From Paraoerskovia sediminicola (lineage in GTDB: Bacteria; Actinomycetota; Actinomycetes; Actinomycetales; Cellulomonadaceae): DNA of 64,000 nucleotides. The stretch spans positions 2,728,001 through 2,792,000 of the forward strand of contig NZ_AP027729.1 of the NCBI RefSeq assembly GCF_030296575.1, read 5' to 3'. The position numbers and the translations under genes are program-made. The notes beneath the pieces are model-generated. The model was not told where the DNA came from. It searched no databases and saw only the letters and a list, made by a program, of their open reading frames with translations. Positions 26,880 through 38,056 of the stretch are shown here, in pieces (the stretch's first letter is position 1; every line of letters begins with the position of its first letter).

Positions 26880-28729
26880 CTAGCCGGACGACGCGACCGC
26901 CGCCGCGAGGTCGTCGTACGACAGCGCGGAACGGACCGGGGACGACCAGACGCCGTCGATCTCGACGAGGCGGGTGCCCGGCCGATCGAGCCAGGCGAGG
27001 ACGATGTCCGCCTCGTGCGGGTGGCACGCGGGCGCCGGCAGGACGGGTGCCGGGACGTCGTCGGCGGTGGCGCGCAGCGCGTCGACGTGCGGGCGCGGGT
27101 CCTCGCCCCGGGGAGCCACGGCGGTGGCGGCCAGCCGGGCGTGCTTGATGACGACGAGCTCCCACCCGGCGTCCTCGGTGGGACGTGCCGCGACCACCTC
27201 CGGGCACGCGGCGAGACGCCCGATCGACTGCGTGCGGCTCGCACCCCGCAGGAACGACCCGAGGCGGCGCGAGACATCCCCGGCCTGCTCGTACTCCTCG
27301 GACCGCGAGTGGCGGCGGATCTGCTCCGAGAGCGCGGTCACGACCGCCGAGGCGTCGCCGAGCATCGCCGAGCGCGCCAGGTCGACCGTGGCCGCATAGC
27401 CACCGGCCGTGTCGCTGATCGCTGTGCCGTTCGCTCTGCCGGGCGCTGTGCCGGGCGCTGTGCCGGAAGCACTGCCGGTCGTGGTGCCGGCCCCAGCGTC
27501 GGCCGCGGACTCGATCGTGGAGTCGGGAGACCTCGGGAGGCAGGGCGCCGAGCAGCGGCCGATCTCCGCGAGGGCGCACGCCGTGGCACCGGCCGGTGCG
27601 ACCTTCGGCAGACGCCGGGTGCACCGGCGCAGCGGGACCGCCTCGTGGATGGCGTCGACCGCGTCCTGGGCCGCGCGGCGCGAACCGAAGGGACCGATGT
27701 GGTGCGCGCCGTCGTCCGACACCTCGCGCACGACCGACAGGCGGGGGTACGGCTCGTTCGTCAACCTGACCCAGGTCATCCGTTCCGGGAACTTGGACCT
27801 GCGGTTGTACCGAGGGAGTGCTCGGCGATCAGCCGGAGCTCGCGCACCTGGGACTCGAGCACCGTGGCGCAGGGCACGGGGACGACATGCGTGGCGATGC
27901 CGACCATCTCGGTGATGCGCGACCGCCGCTCGGCCGCGGTGAAGTAGCTGCGGACCCGCCGCCGGATCGACACCGACGTGCCGACGTAGAGGACCTCGTC
28001 GGACGGGCCGACGAACATGTAGACGCCCGGGGAGTCCGGGAGCCCGTCGGCGAGGTGCCTCTTGCGCCGGACCGCCGGAGGCACGGGGTCCGTCGCCGTG
28101 GCGAGGTCCTCGAGGTGGGTGATCCCCAGCGGGGCGAGGCGGGACAGGAGCGCGTGGAGGACGTCGACGGTCGCCCGGGCGTCGGAGAGCGCGCGGTGGT
28201 CCGGGGTGACCTGTGCGCCGAAGAGAGCCGCGAGGGTGGACAGCCGGTGGTTGGGGGCCTCGTCGCGCAGGACCACCTTGCGGGACAGGGCGACCGTGTC
28301 GAGCACCTGGGGGCGTGGCCACTCGTACCCGAGCCGCGAGCAGGCCGCCTTGAGGAACCCGACGTCGAACGGGGCGTTGTGCGCGACGAGCACGCCGGTG
28401 CCGAGGAACTCGAGGAAGCTCGGCAGCACCTTCTCGATGCCCGGGGCGGTGGCGACCATCGCGGTGCTGATCCCCGTGAGCCGCGCGATGAAGGCCGGCA
28501 CGACGACGCCAGGGTCGACGAGCGACTGGAACTCGCCGATCACCTCTCCGCCGCGCACCTTCACGGCGCCGAACTCGGTGATGCCGCACTCGGCGGCGGA
28601 GGTGCCGGTGGTCTCGAGGTCGACGACGACGAAGGTCACCTCGTGCAGGGGTGTCCCGATGTCGTCGAGCGACGGTTGGAACGCCCGGAGGGTGTCCGCC
28701 GGGCGAGCCGCGGTGCCGATCTCCACCAT
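26880..28729 (-). CDS. DEDD exonuclease / UvrC-like GIY-YIG protein, frame broken once
   Basis: About 617 residues. N-terminal DnaQ-like 3'-5' exonuclease (FVVVDLETTG, HNAPFDVGFLKAAC, HRALSDARATVDVL) fused to a GIY-YIG nuclease domain (LPDSPGVYMFVGPSDEVLYV, GTSVSIRRRVRSYF). The C-terminal half resembles UvrC-associated sequence, interrupted by a Gly/Thr/Ala low-complexity run. The frames join if the G3 at 27814-27816 has four bases, giving AEHSPRYNRRSKFPE. It probably trims or incises damaged DNA. ATG at 28729 follows a TACGCT box by seven bases; 28759 is a longer alternative. Confidence 0.85.
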
Positions 28730-28736
28730 GCCGGGG

Positions 28737-28742
28737 AGCGTA
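28737..28742 (-). promoter_or_regulatory. TACGCT -10 box of the DEDD exonuclease gene
   Basis: Minus-strand TACGCT ends seven bases before the ATG at 28729. It directly abuts the terminator hairpin of the upstream gene. Confidence 0.45.
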
Positions 28743-28743
28743 C

Positions 28744-28775
28744 GGGTGGCCACCGACACGCGTCGGTGGCCACCC
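28744..28775 (-). terminator. Terminator of the acyl-CoA ligase gene
   Basis: A perfect 14-bp stem (28744-28757 with 28762-28775) and an ACGC loop, 45 bases past the ligase stop on the minus strand. Confidence 0.82.
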
Positions 28776-28819
28776 GGTGGTCGAGCTGGTCGAGCAGGTC
28801 GGAACGAGGAGCGGTCCGG

Positions 28820-30640
28820 TCAGCGACCGGTCCCGACCGTCCCGTAGAGCTCGTCGATGTTCGCCGAGAAGTCCTGCGTGACGAGCTTGCGCTTCACCTT
28901 CATCGACGGCGTCAGGTAGTCGTTCTCGATCGTGAAGTCCGTGTCCAGGACGCTGTACTTGCGGATCGACTCGGCCCTCGAGACCGCCTTGTTCGCTCGG
29001 GCGACGGCCTCGTCGAGCGCCGCGCGCACGTCCTCGTCGTCCTTGGCCTGCTCGACGGAGAGCTCGGGCTTGCCGTGCATCTTGCACCAGCCGGGCAGCC
29101 CCTCGGGGTCGAGGGTGATCAGCGCGCCGATGAACGGACGCTGGTCGCCGACGACGACGCACTGGCTCACGAGCGCGTGCGCACGGATCCTGTCCTCCAG
29201 GAGCGCCGGGGCGACGTTCTTGCCTCCGGCGGTGACGATGATCTCCTTCTTGCGCCCCGTGATCGTCAGGTAGCCCTCGGCGTCGAACGACCCGAGGTCG
29301 CCCGTGCGGAACCAGCCGTCGGTGAAGGCGTTCTCGGTCTCCGCCGGGTTGTTGTGGTAGCCGTCGAACACGTGGTCGCCCTTGAGGAGGATCTCGCCGT
29401 CCTCGTCCAACCGGGCGGCGCAGCCCGGGAGCTGCTTCCCGACGCTGCCGACCTTGATCGCTGTCGGCGTGTTCACCGAGGTCGGTGCGGTGGTCTCGGT
29501 GAGGCCGTAGCCCTCGAGGATCGTCAGGCCGTTGCCGCGGTAGAAGTGGCCGAGGCGCTCACCGAGCGGCCCGCCTCCGGACACGGCCCACCTGGCGTTG
29601 CCGCCGAGGGCGGTGCGGAGCTTCGAGTAGACGAGCTTGTCCGCGATCTTGTGCTTGAGCCCCAGCCAGACGCCCGGACCCTTCGGGTCGTCGAGGGCGC
29701 GGGACCATGCGATGGCCGTCGCCGAGGCCCAGTGGAAGATCTTGAGCTTGCCGCCGGCCGCGGCCTTCTGCTCCGACGAGTTGTACACCTTCTCGAAGAC
29801 TCGCGGGACCGACAGGATGTACGTGGGGCGGAACGACGCGAGGTCGTCGAGCAGCTTGGTCGTGTCAGGGGTGTGGGCCAGCACTGTGCCGCCCGCGACG
29901 ACCAGGACGCCGATGAATCGGGCGAAGACGTGGGCGAGCGGCATGAACAGCAGCGTCCGGCCGCCCGGCTCCGAGAAGACCTCGGGCACCGCGTGGACGG
30001 CGTTGACGGTCAGGAGGTAGAAGTTCCCGTGCGTCATCCGGGCGCCCTTGGGGGTGCCGGTCGTGCCCGACGTGTAGATCAGCGTGGCGACGTCCGAGAG
30101 GTCGGCGATGGCACGGCGGCGGTCGATCTCTGCGTCGGGGACGTCGGTCCCTGACGCCACGAGTGTGTCGATCGCACCGTCGTCGAGGGTGAGCACCGTC
30201 CGCAGCCCCGGCGCGCCGGCGCGGACCTCCTCGACGGTGGCGGCGTGCTCCGCGGTCTCGGTGATCAGGAGCTCGACCGCGGAGTCGGTGACGATCCACT
30301 CGACCTGCTCGGCGCTCGAGGTCTCGTAGATCGGCACGGGGACGGCGCCCGCCGCCCAGGACGCCCAGTCGAGCAGGGTCCATTCGTAGCGGGTGCGGGA
30401 CATGATCCCGACGCGGGCGCCGGGCTCGATTCCGTGGGCGACGAGCCCCTTGGCGACCGCGGTCACCTCGGCCGCGAACTCCGCAGCGGTGAGCGGGACC
30501 CACGGCCCGGAGGTCACGTCCCCGACACGGCGCTCGATCATCACCGCGGAAGGGTCCGCGGCGACGCGTGCGGCGAGCAGGTCGTTGAGATTGTTGGTGG
30601 GTTCCACCTCGACGGCGCGAGGGGTGGCGAACTCGTCCAT
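28820..30640 (-). CDS. fadD: Long-chain fatty-acid--CoA ligase (AMP-forming)
   Basis: ANL-superfamily enzyme that activates fatty acids to acyl-CoA through an acyl-AMP intermediate. 606 residues. P-loop YTSGTTGTPKGARMTHGN, LEGYGLTETTAP, DGWFRTGDLGSFDAEGYLTI and GRKKEIIVTAGGKNVAP are all intact; the catalytic Lys near the C-terminus is in SMKVKRKLV. ATG at 30640 has CGGAG six bases upstream. The long-chain preference is inferred from overall similarity. Confidence 0.93.
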   Translation of the reverse strand: MDEFATPRAVEVEPTNNLNDLLAARVAADPSAVMIERRVGDVTSGPWVPLTAAEFAAEVTAVAKGLVAHGIEPGARVGIMSRTRYEWTLLDWASWAAGAVPVPIYETSSAEQVEWIVTDSAVELLITETAEHAATVEEVRAGAPGLRTVLTLDDGAIDTLVASGTDVPDAEIDRRRAIADLSDVATLIYTSGTTGTPKGARMTHGNFYLLTVNAVHAVPEVFSEPGGRTLLFMPLAHVFARFIGVLVVAGGTVLAHTPDTTKLLDDLASFRPTYILSVPRVFEKVYNSSEQKAAAGGKLKIFHWASATAIAWSRALDDPKGPGVWLGLKHKIADKLVYSKLRTALGGNARWAVSGGGPLGERLGHFYRGNGLTILEGYGLTETTAPTSVNTPTAIKVGSVGKQLPGCAARLDEDGEILLKGDHVFDGYHNNPAETENAFTDGWFRTGDLGSFDAEGYLTITGRKKEIIVTAGGKNVAPALLEDRIRAHALVSQCVVVGDQRPFIGALITLDPEGLPGWCKMHGKPELSVEQAKDDEDVRAALDEAVARANKAVSRAESIRKYSVLDTDFTIENDYLTPSMKVKRKLVTQDFSANIDELYGTVGTGR

Positions 30641-30872
30641 GTCTGGCTCCGATGGCAGTGGGCGACGGTGCGCCGAGCCTACCGGCCCGGCCCGGGTGCC
30701 CATGCATGCGCGCCCTCGGTAGGCTCCGTGGTGTCTCCGTTTCGGTCGGCCCGGTGTCGAGGACCGGACGGCGCGAGAAACGTTGCTGACGACGCAGTAA
30801 GTTCGGTCCGACGGCGGACCAGGCGGGTCGCGTCGCCAATTGCTCCCTGCAGGACTGACAGTGAGGACGGAC

Positions 30873-31817
30873 ATGCACGCCATCGGGGTCGACATCGGCG
30901 GGACGAAGATCGCGGCGGGCGTGGTGGACGATCGCGGTGAGATCGTCGCCCAGGTCCGCCGGGAGACGGACGCCGACGACACGGCCTCGATCGACGCCGC
31001 CGTGGCCGACGCCTGCAAGGAGCTTCTCGCGGATCACGAGGTCGGTGCCGTGGGGCTCGCCGCAGCGGGCTTCGTCAGCCCTGACCGGCGTTCCGTCCTC
31101 TTCGCCCCGAACATCGCCTGGCGCAACTACCCGCTCGCCGAGAACGTCCACGAGCTGCTCGGCCTGGACGTCCCGATCGTCGTCGAGAACGACGCCAACG
31201 CCGCGGGCTGGGCCGAGTTCGCGTTCGGCGCCGGGCAGGACGCCACCGACATGCTGATGCTGACCGTCGGCACGGGTCTGGGCGGCGCCATCGTCATCGA
31301 CCGGCAGCTCGTCCGCGGCAAGTGGGGCGTCGCCGCCGAGGTCGGTCACCTCCGCGTGGTTCCCGGGGGTCACTACTGCGGCTGCGGGCACGAGGGCTGC
31401 TGGGAGCAGTACGCCTCCGGCAGTGCGCTCGTGCGCGACGCGCGTGCCGCGCTGGTCGCCTACCCCACGCGGGCGACCCGCATGCTCGAGCTCGCGGGCG
31501 GCGATCCCGAGGCTCTCAAGGGCCCGCAGATCACCCAGGCCGCGCAGGAGGGCGACCCCCTCGCGGTCGACCTGCTCGCCACCCTCGGTCGCTGGATCGG
31601 CGAGGGCGCGGCGTCGGTGGCCGCGCTGCTCGACCCGGAGCTGATCGTCATCGGTGGTGGGGTGGGCGCCGCCGAGGAGCTCCTCCTGCAGCCGGCGCGG
31701 GCTGCCTACGAAGAGCAGCTCTCCGCCCTCGGACACCGGCCGACGGCTCGCATCGAGCTCGCGAAGCACGGCAACGAGGCCGGGATCATCGGCGCCGCGG
31801 ACCTCGCGCGGATCTGA
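30873..31817 (+). CDS. glcK: ROK-family glucokinase
   Basis: Phosphorylates glucose to glucose 6-phosphate. 314 residues with ATP site GVDIGGTKIAAGVVD, substrate/catalytic ENDANAAGWAEF, and the ROK zinc signature GHYCGCGHEGCWEQYASG with its cysteines. No DNA-binding domain, so it is an enzyme rather than a repressor. ATG at 30873 has GAGG seven bases upstream. PFP, two genes downstream, takes the next phosphorylated sugar. Confidence 0.93.
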   Translation: MHAIGVDIGGTKIAAGVVDDRGEIVAQVRRETDADDTASIDAAVADACKELLADHEVGAVGLAAAGFVSPDRRSVLFAPNIAWRNYPLAENVHELLGLDVPIVVENDANAAGWAEFAFGAGQDATDMLMLTVGTGLGGAIVIDRQLVRGKWGVAAEVGHLRVVPGGHYCGCGHEGCWEQYASGSALVRDARAALVAYPTRATRMLELAGGDPEALKGPQITQAAQEGDPLAVDLLATLGRWIGEGAASVAALLDPELIVIGGGVGAAEELLLQPARAAYEEQLSALGHRPTARIELAKHGNEAGIIGAADLARI

Positions 31818-31896
31818 TCCCGCGCGGACCCGACGCGCACGGCGGGTCCCGGCGCGGTCGTCGACCCAGCGGTCGGACGGCGGCGCCGCAGCCGTG

Positions 31897-32459
31897 TCAG
31901 ACGACGGCGCCCGGGTCGTGGTCGTCCGGGTCGCGGTGGTGCGGCATGCGCCAGACGAGGACCGCGACGGCCGCGGCGAACGCGCCGCCGCCGATGAGCA
32001 GCAGCGCCGTCGGCATCTGCGTGGACACGACGGCGGCCACCAGCAGGACGACGGGCACGAGGGCGACGATCGCCCACGCCAACGACTGCAGCGGGTCGCG
32101 GCCGGTCAGCGGCGGCGGCTCCGGGGAGTGAAGTGCGACTCGGCGTCCTCCAGCGCCTCGACCTCGGCCGACGTGGGCCAGTCGCGAGGCCCTGTGCGAG
32201 GCCCCGCGCGCAGGACCGGGCGTGCCTGCGGAACCGGTGGGACGCCGTCCGCCACCGGGTCCGGACGCGCCGGGCCGGTCCCGCCCTCGCCGCCGAGCTC
32301 GTCGACGATCGCGGCCCAACGACGCTCGACGTCCAGCCCGTCGTCCTGCCGGTCGTCGCCTGCGGGGCTGCCGTCGCCGGTGCCGCCCGTCGGGCTCCCG
32401 GGGTCGCCGTCCGTGCCGTCCCCGTCGCCGTCGTGGCGATCTGCATTCGGTGGAGCCAT
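31897..32459 (-). CDS. Membrane protein with acidic cytoplasmic domain, frame broken once
   Basis: About 187 residues when one base is added to the G4 run at 32123-32126, which joins ESHFTP to PEPPPLTGRDPLQSLAW. The N-terminal 120 residues are Asp/Gly/Pro-rich with VERRWAAIVDELGGE; the C-terminus has two hydrophobic helices (WAIVALVPVVLLVAAVV and LLLIGGGAFAAAVAVLVW). No family function recognised; similar genes occur in relatives. ATG at 32459 follows a TAGAGT box by seven bases. Divergent from plsC. Confidence 0.75.
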
Positions 32460-32466
32460 GGGTATC

Positions 32467-32472
32467 ACTCTA
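32467..32472 (-). promoter_or_regulatory. TAGAGT -10 box of the 31897-32459 gene
   Basis: Minus-strand TAGAGT ends seven bases before the ATG at 32459, with no ribosome site between. Confidence 0.45.
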
Positions 32473-32529
32473 GAGTCGGGGTGCACGCCTGTTCACCACG
32501 GGGTGCATCGAGGAGGCACAGGAGGCCCG

Positions 32530-33306
32530 GTGTTCTACTGGTGGATGAAGCAGGTGCTCGTCGGGCCACTGCTCCGGCTGATGTTCCGACCCTGGACACG
32601 AGGGGTCGGCAACGTCCCGTCCGAGGGCGGCGTGATCCTCGCCAGCAACCACCTCGCGGTCATCGACTCGTTCGTGCTCCCGCTCGTGCTGCACCGCAAG
32701 GTGCAGTTCCTCGGCAAGTCCGACTACTTCACGGGTACGGGGATCAAAGGTCGGGTCACCGCCGGCTTCATGCGCGGCGTCGGCACCATCCCGGTCGACC
32801 GCTCCGGCGGCAAGGCCAGCGAGGCGGCCCTGAACACGGGGCTCCGGGTGCTGAGCGACGGCGAGATGTTCGGCATCTACCCGGAGGGGACGCGCAGCCC
32901 TGACGGGCGCCTCCACCGCGGCAAGACCGGCGTCGCCCGGCTCGCGCTCGAGTCCGGGGCTCCCGTGGTGCCCGTCGCGATGATCGGCACCGGCGAGGCG
33001 CAGCCCATCGGCAAGCGCATCCCGAAGCCCATGCGGATCGGGATCGTCATCGGTGAGCCGCTCGACTTCTCCCGCTACCGCGGCATGGAGAACGACCGCT
33101 TCATCCTGCGCGCGGTGACCGACGAGATCCAGTACGCGATCATGAGCCTCTCGGGCCAGGAGTACGTCGACATCTACGCGGCGACCGCGAAAGCCCGCCT
33201 CGCGGCGGGCAAGAAGGTCGCGGCCCCGGCGACGGGGACGCGCGCTCCGGGAGGCCGCGAGGTCCCCGAGGTCCAGGTTCCGGAAGCGCCGTCCGACCCT
33301 GCCTGA
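32530..33306 (+). CDS. plsC: 1-acyl-glycerol-3-phosphate acyltransferase (PlsC family)
   Basis: 258-residue membrane-associated acyltransferase of phospholipid synthesis. The catalytic HX4D motif is in SNHLAVIDSF; the glycerol-phosphate site is FGIYPEGTRSPDG; VPVAMIGTGEA follows. The C-terminus is a charged tail. GTG at 32530 has GGAGG four bases upstream; an ATG at 32545 is possible. It precedes PFP on the same strand. Confidence 0.9.
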   Translation: MFYWWMKQVLVGPLLRLMFRPWTRGVGNVPSEGGVILASNHLAVIDSFVLPLVLHRKVQFLGKSDYFTGTGIKGRVTAGFMRGVGTIPVDRSGGKASEAALNTGLRVLSDGEMFGIYPEGTRSPDGRLHRGKTGVARLALESGAPVVPVAMIGTGEAQPIGKRIPKPMRIGIVIGEPLDFSRYRGMENDRFILRAVTDEIQYAIMSLSGQEYVDIYAATAKARLAAGKKVAAPATGTRAPGGREVPEVQVPEAPSDPA

Positions 33307-33429
33307 CCCCGGTAGGCTGCCACCAGCAGATCGATCCCACGCGCCTGCGGGGCGGTCGTGGAGCCCGGGTACGTGCCCGGCCCCGACGGCCCGGTCCCGG
33401 GGTGCTCCTTCGACGAGAGGTTCCCCATC

Positions 33430-34646
33430 ATGTCCGTCCGTCGCGTCGCACTCCTCACCGCCGGTGGTTTCGCACCGTGCCTCTCGTCCGCGGTCGGCGG
33501 GCTGATCGAGCGCTACACGGAGATCGCTCCCGAGGTCGAGATCATCGCGTACCAGCACGGCTACCACGGCCTGCTGACCGGGAACTTCATCACGGTCGAC
33601 GCCGAGACGCGCAAGAACGCGGGCGTGCTGCACCGGTTCGGCGGGTCCCCGATCGGGAACTCCCGGGTCAAGCTCACCAACGCCGCGGACTGCGCCAAGC
33701 GTGGGCTCGTCGAGGAGGGCCAGGACCCGCTCGCGGTGGCGGCGGAGCAGCTGAAGACCGACGGCGTGGACGTCCTGCACACCATCGGTGGCGACGACAC
33801 CAACACGACGGCAGCAGACCTCGCGGCTTACCTCGCCGAGAACGACTACGACCTCACCGTCGTCGGCCTGCCGAAGACGATCGACAACGACGTGGTGCCG
33901 ATCCGCCAGTCGCTCGGTGCGTGGACCGCCGCCGAGGAGGCCGCCGGCTTCGCCAAGAACGTCATCGGTGAGCACCGCTCCGGCCCGCGCATGCTGATCG
34001 TCCACGAGGTCATGGGGCGTCACTGCGGTTGGCTCACGGCGGCCGCCGCCGCGAAGTACCGCGAGAGCCTCGACGCGGAGCAGTGGGTCCCGGGGATCGG
34101 TCTGACCCGCGAGCGCTGGGACGTCCACGCGGTGTTCCTCCCCGAGCTCGCGCTCGACATCGACGCCGAGGCCGCGCGTCTGCGCACGGTCATGGACGAG
34201 GTCGGCAACGTCAACATCTTCCTGTCCGAGGGCGCAGGCATGCACGAGATCGTCGCCCAGGTCGAGGCCTCCGGCGAGACCGTGGAGCGCGACCCGTTCG
34301 GCCACGTGAAGCTCGACACGATCAACCCGGGCCAGTGGTTCGCGAAGCAGTTCGCCGAGAAGCTCGGCGCCGAGAAGGTCATGGTGCAGAAGTCCGGCTA
34401 CTACTCGCGCGCCGCGGCGGCCAACGCCGAGGACCTGCGCCTCATCAAGTCGATGACGGACCTCGCGGTCGAGTGCGCGTTCCGCTCCGAGTCCGGGGTG
34501 ATCGGCCACGACGAGGAGAACGGCGACCGTCTGCGTGCCGTCGAGTTCCCCGGATCGCGGGCGGCAAGCCGTTCGACGTGACGCAGGAGTGGTTCGGCGA
34601 GCTGCTCGCCGACCTGGGACAGCCGCTCGTCCCCGCGGAGCACTGA
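33430..34646 (+). CDS. pfp: 6-phosphofructokinase, PPi-dependent type, frame broken near 3' end
   Basis: Reversibly phosphorylates fructose 6-phosphate. About 405 residues. The sequence GGDDTNTTAADLA carries Asp in place of the Gly that ATP enzymes have, and LPKTIDNDV has the Lys typical of pyrophosphate-dependent enzymes, so PPi use is inferred. Catalytic TIDND is intact. One base must be added to the C4 at 34548-34551 to join AVEFP to RIAGGKPFDVTQEWFGELL, the normal C-terminus. ATG at 33430. Confidence 0.9.
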
Positions 34647-34651
34647 CCCCG

Positions 34652-36003
34652 GTGTCGGTCCAGACCCCGCCGGAGGTGCTCGAGGGCCTCGAGCACTTCC
34701 GGAGCCTGGTCGCGCTGCAGCAGCCGACCTGGCCGGACGCCGCCGCGCTGGACGATGCCACGGCGCGCCTCGCGGCTGCGCCGCCCCTCGTCGTGCCCCG
34801 CGACGTGGACACGCTCCGGGAGCGGCTCGCCGCCGCCGGTCGAGGCGAGGCGTTCCTGCTCCAGGGGGCGACTGCGCGGAGACCTTCGCCGAGGCCAACG
34901 CCGACCGGATCCGCAACAAGGTCCGCACCATCCTCCAGATGGCCGTGATCCTCACGCACGGGGCGAGCACGCCCATCGTCAAGATGGGTCGCATGGCGGG
35001 CCAGTACGCCAAGCCGCGCAGCGCCGACGAGGAGACCCGCGACGGCGTGACCCTGCCGGTGTACCGCGGCGACATGGTCAACTCGTTCCCGTTCACCGAG
35101 GAGTCGCGGGTCCCGGATCCCGAGCGGCTGCTCGACGCCTATGAGATCTCGACGGCGACCCTCAACGTCGTGCGGGCGTTCACGGGCGGTGGCTACGCCG
35201 ACCTGCGGCGTGTGCACGAGTGGAACCGCGGGTTCATGCAGAACCCCGCGTACGCGGCGTACGAGCGGACCGCGACGGAGATCGACCGCGCGATCCGGTT
35301 CATGGACGCGTGCGGCGCGGACTTCGACGCGCTGCGGACCGTCGAGTTCTTCGTGAGCCACGAGGCGCTGATCCTGGACTACGAACGGGCCCTCACACGG
35401 CTCGACGCACGCACGGGCGCCGCCTACGGCAGCTCGGGGCACTTCCTCTGGATCGGTGAGCGCACGCGGCAGCTGGACGGCGCGCACGTGGACTTCCTGT
35501 CCCGGCTCGCGAACCCGATCGGCGTGAAGCTCGGCCCAACGACGTCCCCGGCCGACGCGGTCGCCCTGGTCGAGAAGCTCAACCCGGACGCCGTGCCGGG
35601 CCGGCTCACGCTCATCACGCGCATGGGGGCGGGCAAGATCCGCACGGTGCTGCCCGCGCTCGTGGACGCGGTGACGGCGACCGGGATCCCGGTGACGTGG
35701 ATCTCGGACGCCATGCACGGCAACACGATCACGTCCGCGAGCGGGTACAAGACGCGTCGCTTCGAGGACGTGCTCGACGAGGTCCGTGGGTTCTTCGAGG
35801 TGCACCGCGCCGCCGGGACGGTTCCGGGCGGCCTGCACTGTGAGCTGACCGGGGACGACGTCACCGAGGTGCTCGGGGGCAGCGAGGAGATCGACGACGC
35901 GGGTCTCGCGCTGCGGTACGAGACGCTCGTGGACCCTCGGCTCAACCACCAGCAGTCGCTGGAGATGGCGTTCCAGGTCGCGGAGATGCTGCGCGCGGGC
36001 TGA
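34652..36003 (+). CDS. aroG: Class II 3-deoxy-7-phosphoheptulonate synthase, frame broken once
   Basis: First step of the shikimate pathway: condenses PEP and erythrose 4-phosphate. Plant-like class II form of about 450 residues. The signature LLQGGDCAETF appears only when the G5 at 34864-34868 is read as six; MRGGAD-like metal and substrate regions follow (GGLHCELTGDDVTE, GRLTLITRMGAG). GTG at 34652 is five bases after the PFP stop, so the two are co-transcribed. It is convergent with pknL, as in Mycobacterium. Confidence 0.92.
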
Positions 36004-36011
36004 CCCGCCGG

Positions 36012-37999
36012 TCAGGTGACGGTGAGCTTGACCTTCGTCCCCTTCGGCACCTTCGTGCCCGGGTCCTGGTCCTGGAACAGCACCCTGTTCAGGGGACGCG
36101 CACCGAACAGCTCGTTGATCTCGACGGTGAACCCGGCGTCCTGGAGCGTCTTCTCGGCCTCCTCGACCTTCTGGTCGACGACGTCCGGGACCTCGACGAG
36201 CGGCGGGCCCAACGACACGACCAGCTCGACGGTGTCGCCCCGGTGCGCCTCCGCGCCGGACTCCACGGACTGGCTGACGACCTGCCCGCGGTCGACGTCC
36301 TCGGAGTAGTCCTCGCTCGAGGAGACGACCAGTCCCAGGTCCTCGAGCTCGGCGGTGGCCTCGTCGCCGGTCGACCCGGTGACGTCCGGCACGTCCACGG
36401 GGGCGGGGCCGTCCGACGCCACGAGATCGATGAGCGTGTCGTGCGGCTGGGAGGAGCCCTCCTCGACGGAGACGCTGAGGACCGTCCCCTCGGCGGCGTC
36501 GTCGTCGTACTCGCGCTCGGTGTCGGCGACCTCGAAACCGGCCTCGCGGAGCGCGGCGACCGCCTCGTCCTCGGAGGCGCCGACGAGACCGTCGGGCACG
36601 GTGAGCATCTGGACGCCGCGGGAGACGAGGAGCTCGACGGTGCCGTCCTTGCGGACCTTCGCGCCGCCGTCCGGCGTCGAGGCGACGACGTCACCCTCCT
36701 CGACGTCGTCGCTGAAGGTCTCCGTCGTCGTCGCGGCGAGGCCGACCGAGTCCAGTGTCGCGGCTGCGTCGTCCGCCGACTCACCGACCAGCCCTCGGGG
36801 CACCAGGGTGAAGGCCCCCGGGCCGTCGGTGAACCACCAGTACGCGCCGACGCCAGACCCGCCGAGGACCAGGAGGACGGTCAGGACCCACGCGAGGGCA
36901 CGTCCGCGGCGCCTTCGGCGCGGCCGTGGTGGCCCGTCGAGGTCCTTGGTCCCGCCGGACCGTGTCACGAGAGCGGCTCGTGCGGTCGGCTGCATCTCCC
37001 CGAACGCCGTCGTCGGGATCGCGTCGAGGGACGTCCCCGGTCCTTCGACGGTCGTGGTGGCCTCGTCGTCGCGCAGATCGGTCGACGTGTCGTGCCGCGG
37101 CGACCCTGCCGCGACCGTCGTGTGGCGCAGGTCCAGGGCGCCCGGGTCGAGGGTGGCGAGGGCCGCGCGGACGAGCACGAGGGCCGCGGCGGCGTCCGGC
37201 GGACGGTCGTCGGGGTCGCGCGCGGCGAGGGTGGCCACCAGGTCGTCGATCTCCGTCGGGAGCTCGGGGGCCACGAGCGAGGGACGCGGGATGTCGGCGT
37301 TGACGTGCTGGAACGCGATCTGGATCGGGGTGCCGCCGGCGTAGGGGAGGGCGCCGGTCAGCATCTCGTACGCGAGCACGCCCACCGAGTAGACGTCCGC
37401 CCGGGGTCGCAGGCGACGGCCCGGATCAGCTCTGGCGCCATGTATGCGACGGTGCCGAGGATCGTCCCGGCGGTCGTGGTCGTCACCTCGGTGACGGCGC
37501 GCGCCAGCCCGAAGTCGGTGAGCTTCAACCGGCCCTCGACGTCGATGAGGACGTTCTCGGGCTTGACGTCGCGGTGGACGAGGCCGGCGCGATGGGCTGC
37601 GGCGAGCGCGTCGAGGATCTCGCAGAGGGCGCCGAGCGTCTCGCCCAGGGGCAGGGCCGACTCGGTGCGGAGCCGGCGACGCAGGTTCGTGCCCTCGACG
37701 TACTCCATGGTCAGGTAGCTGGTCTCGCCGTCGAGCCCCTGGTCGTAGACCGCGACGAGACCGGGGTGGGCGAGCCGCGCGGCGGCGCGCGCCTCGCGGC
37801 GGAACCGGGACACGAAGTCGAGACCCTCGACACCGTCCGCGAGGTGGCTGTGCATGACCTTGAGGGCGACCTCGCGGTCGAGACGTCGGTCGATCGCGAG
37901 GTAGACCGTCGCCATGCCGCCACGGGCGATCCTGGACACGACCTGGTAGCGCCCGTCGACCGTGTGGCCGACGAGCGAGTCCGAGGTCATGGCGGTCAC
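36012..37999 (-). CDS. pknL: PASTA-domain Ser/Thr protein kinase (PknL type), frame broken once
   Basis: About 662 residues: Hanks-type kinase domain (HRDVKPENVLID catalytic loop, DFGLA, and activation segment with a Thr-rich VTEVTTTTAGTILGTVAYMAPE), a linker, one membrane helix (LAWVLTVLLVLGGSGVGAYWWF), and four extracellular PASTA repeats. PASTA domains sense muropeptides. The frame breaks at the G4 run 37403-37406; one more base joins IRAVACDP to RADVYSVGVL. Gene order with the DAHP synthase, an Rv2175c homologue and a prenyltransferase matches mycobacterial pknL. GTG at 37999 is six bases after TACGAT. Confidence 0.93.
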
Positions 38000-38005
38000 C
38001 CGGGA

Positions 38006-38011
38006 ATCGTA
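38006..38011 (-). promoter_or_regulatory. TACGAT -10 box of pknL
   Basis: Minus-strand TACGAT ends six bases before the GTG at 37999, favouring this start over ATG 37990. Confidence 0.55.
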
Positions 38012-38056
38012 GGCGGTCGCGCACCCGCTCGTGCGGAGGCCCGCCGTCCTGCCCCG

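Noticed and set aside
32470..35949. A 1159-codon open frame on the minus strand
   Set aside because: It is antisense to plsC, PFP and DAHP synthase, which have clear motifs. Long open antisense frames are normal at this GC content.
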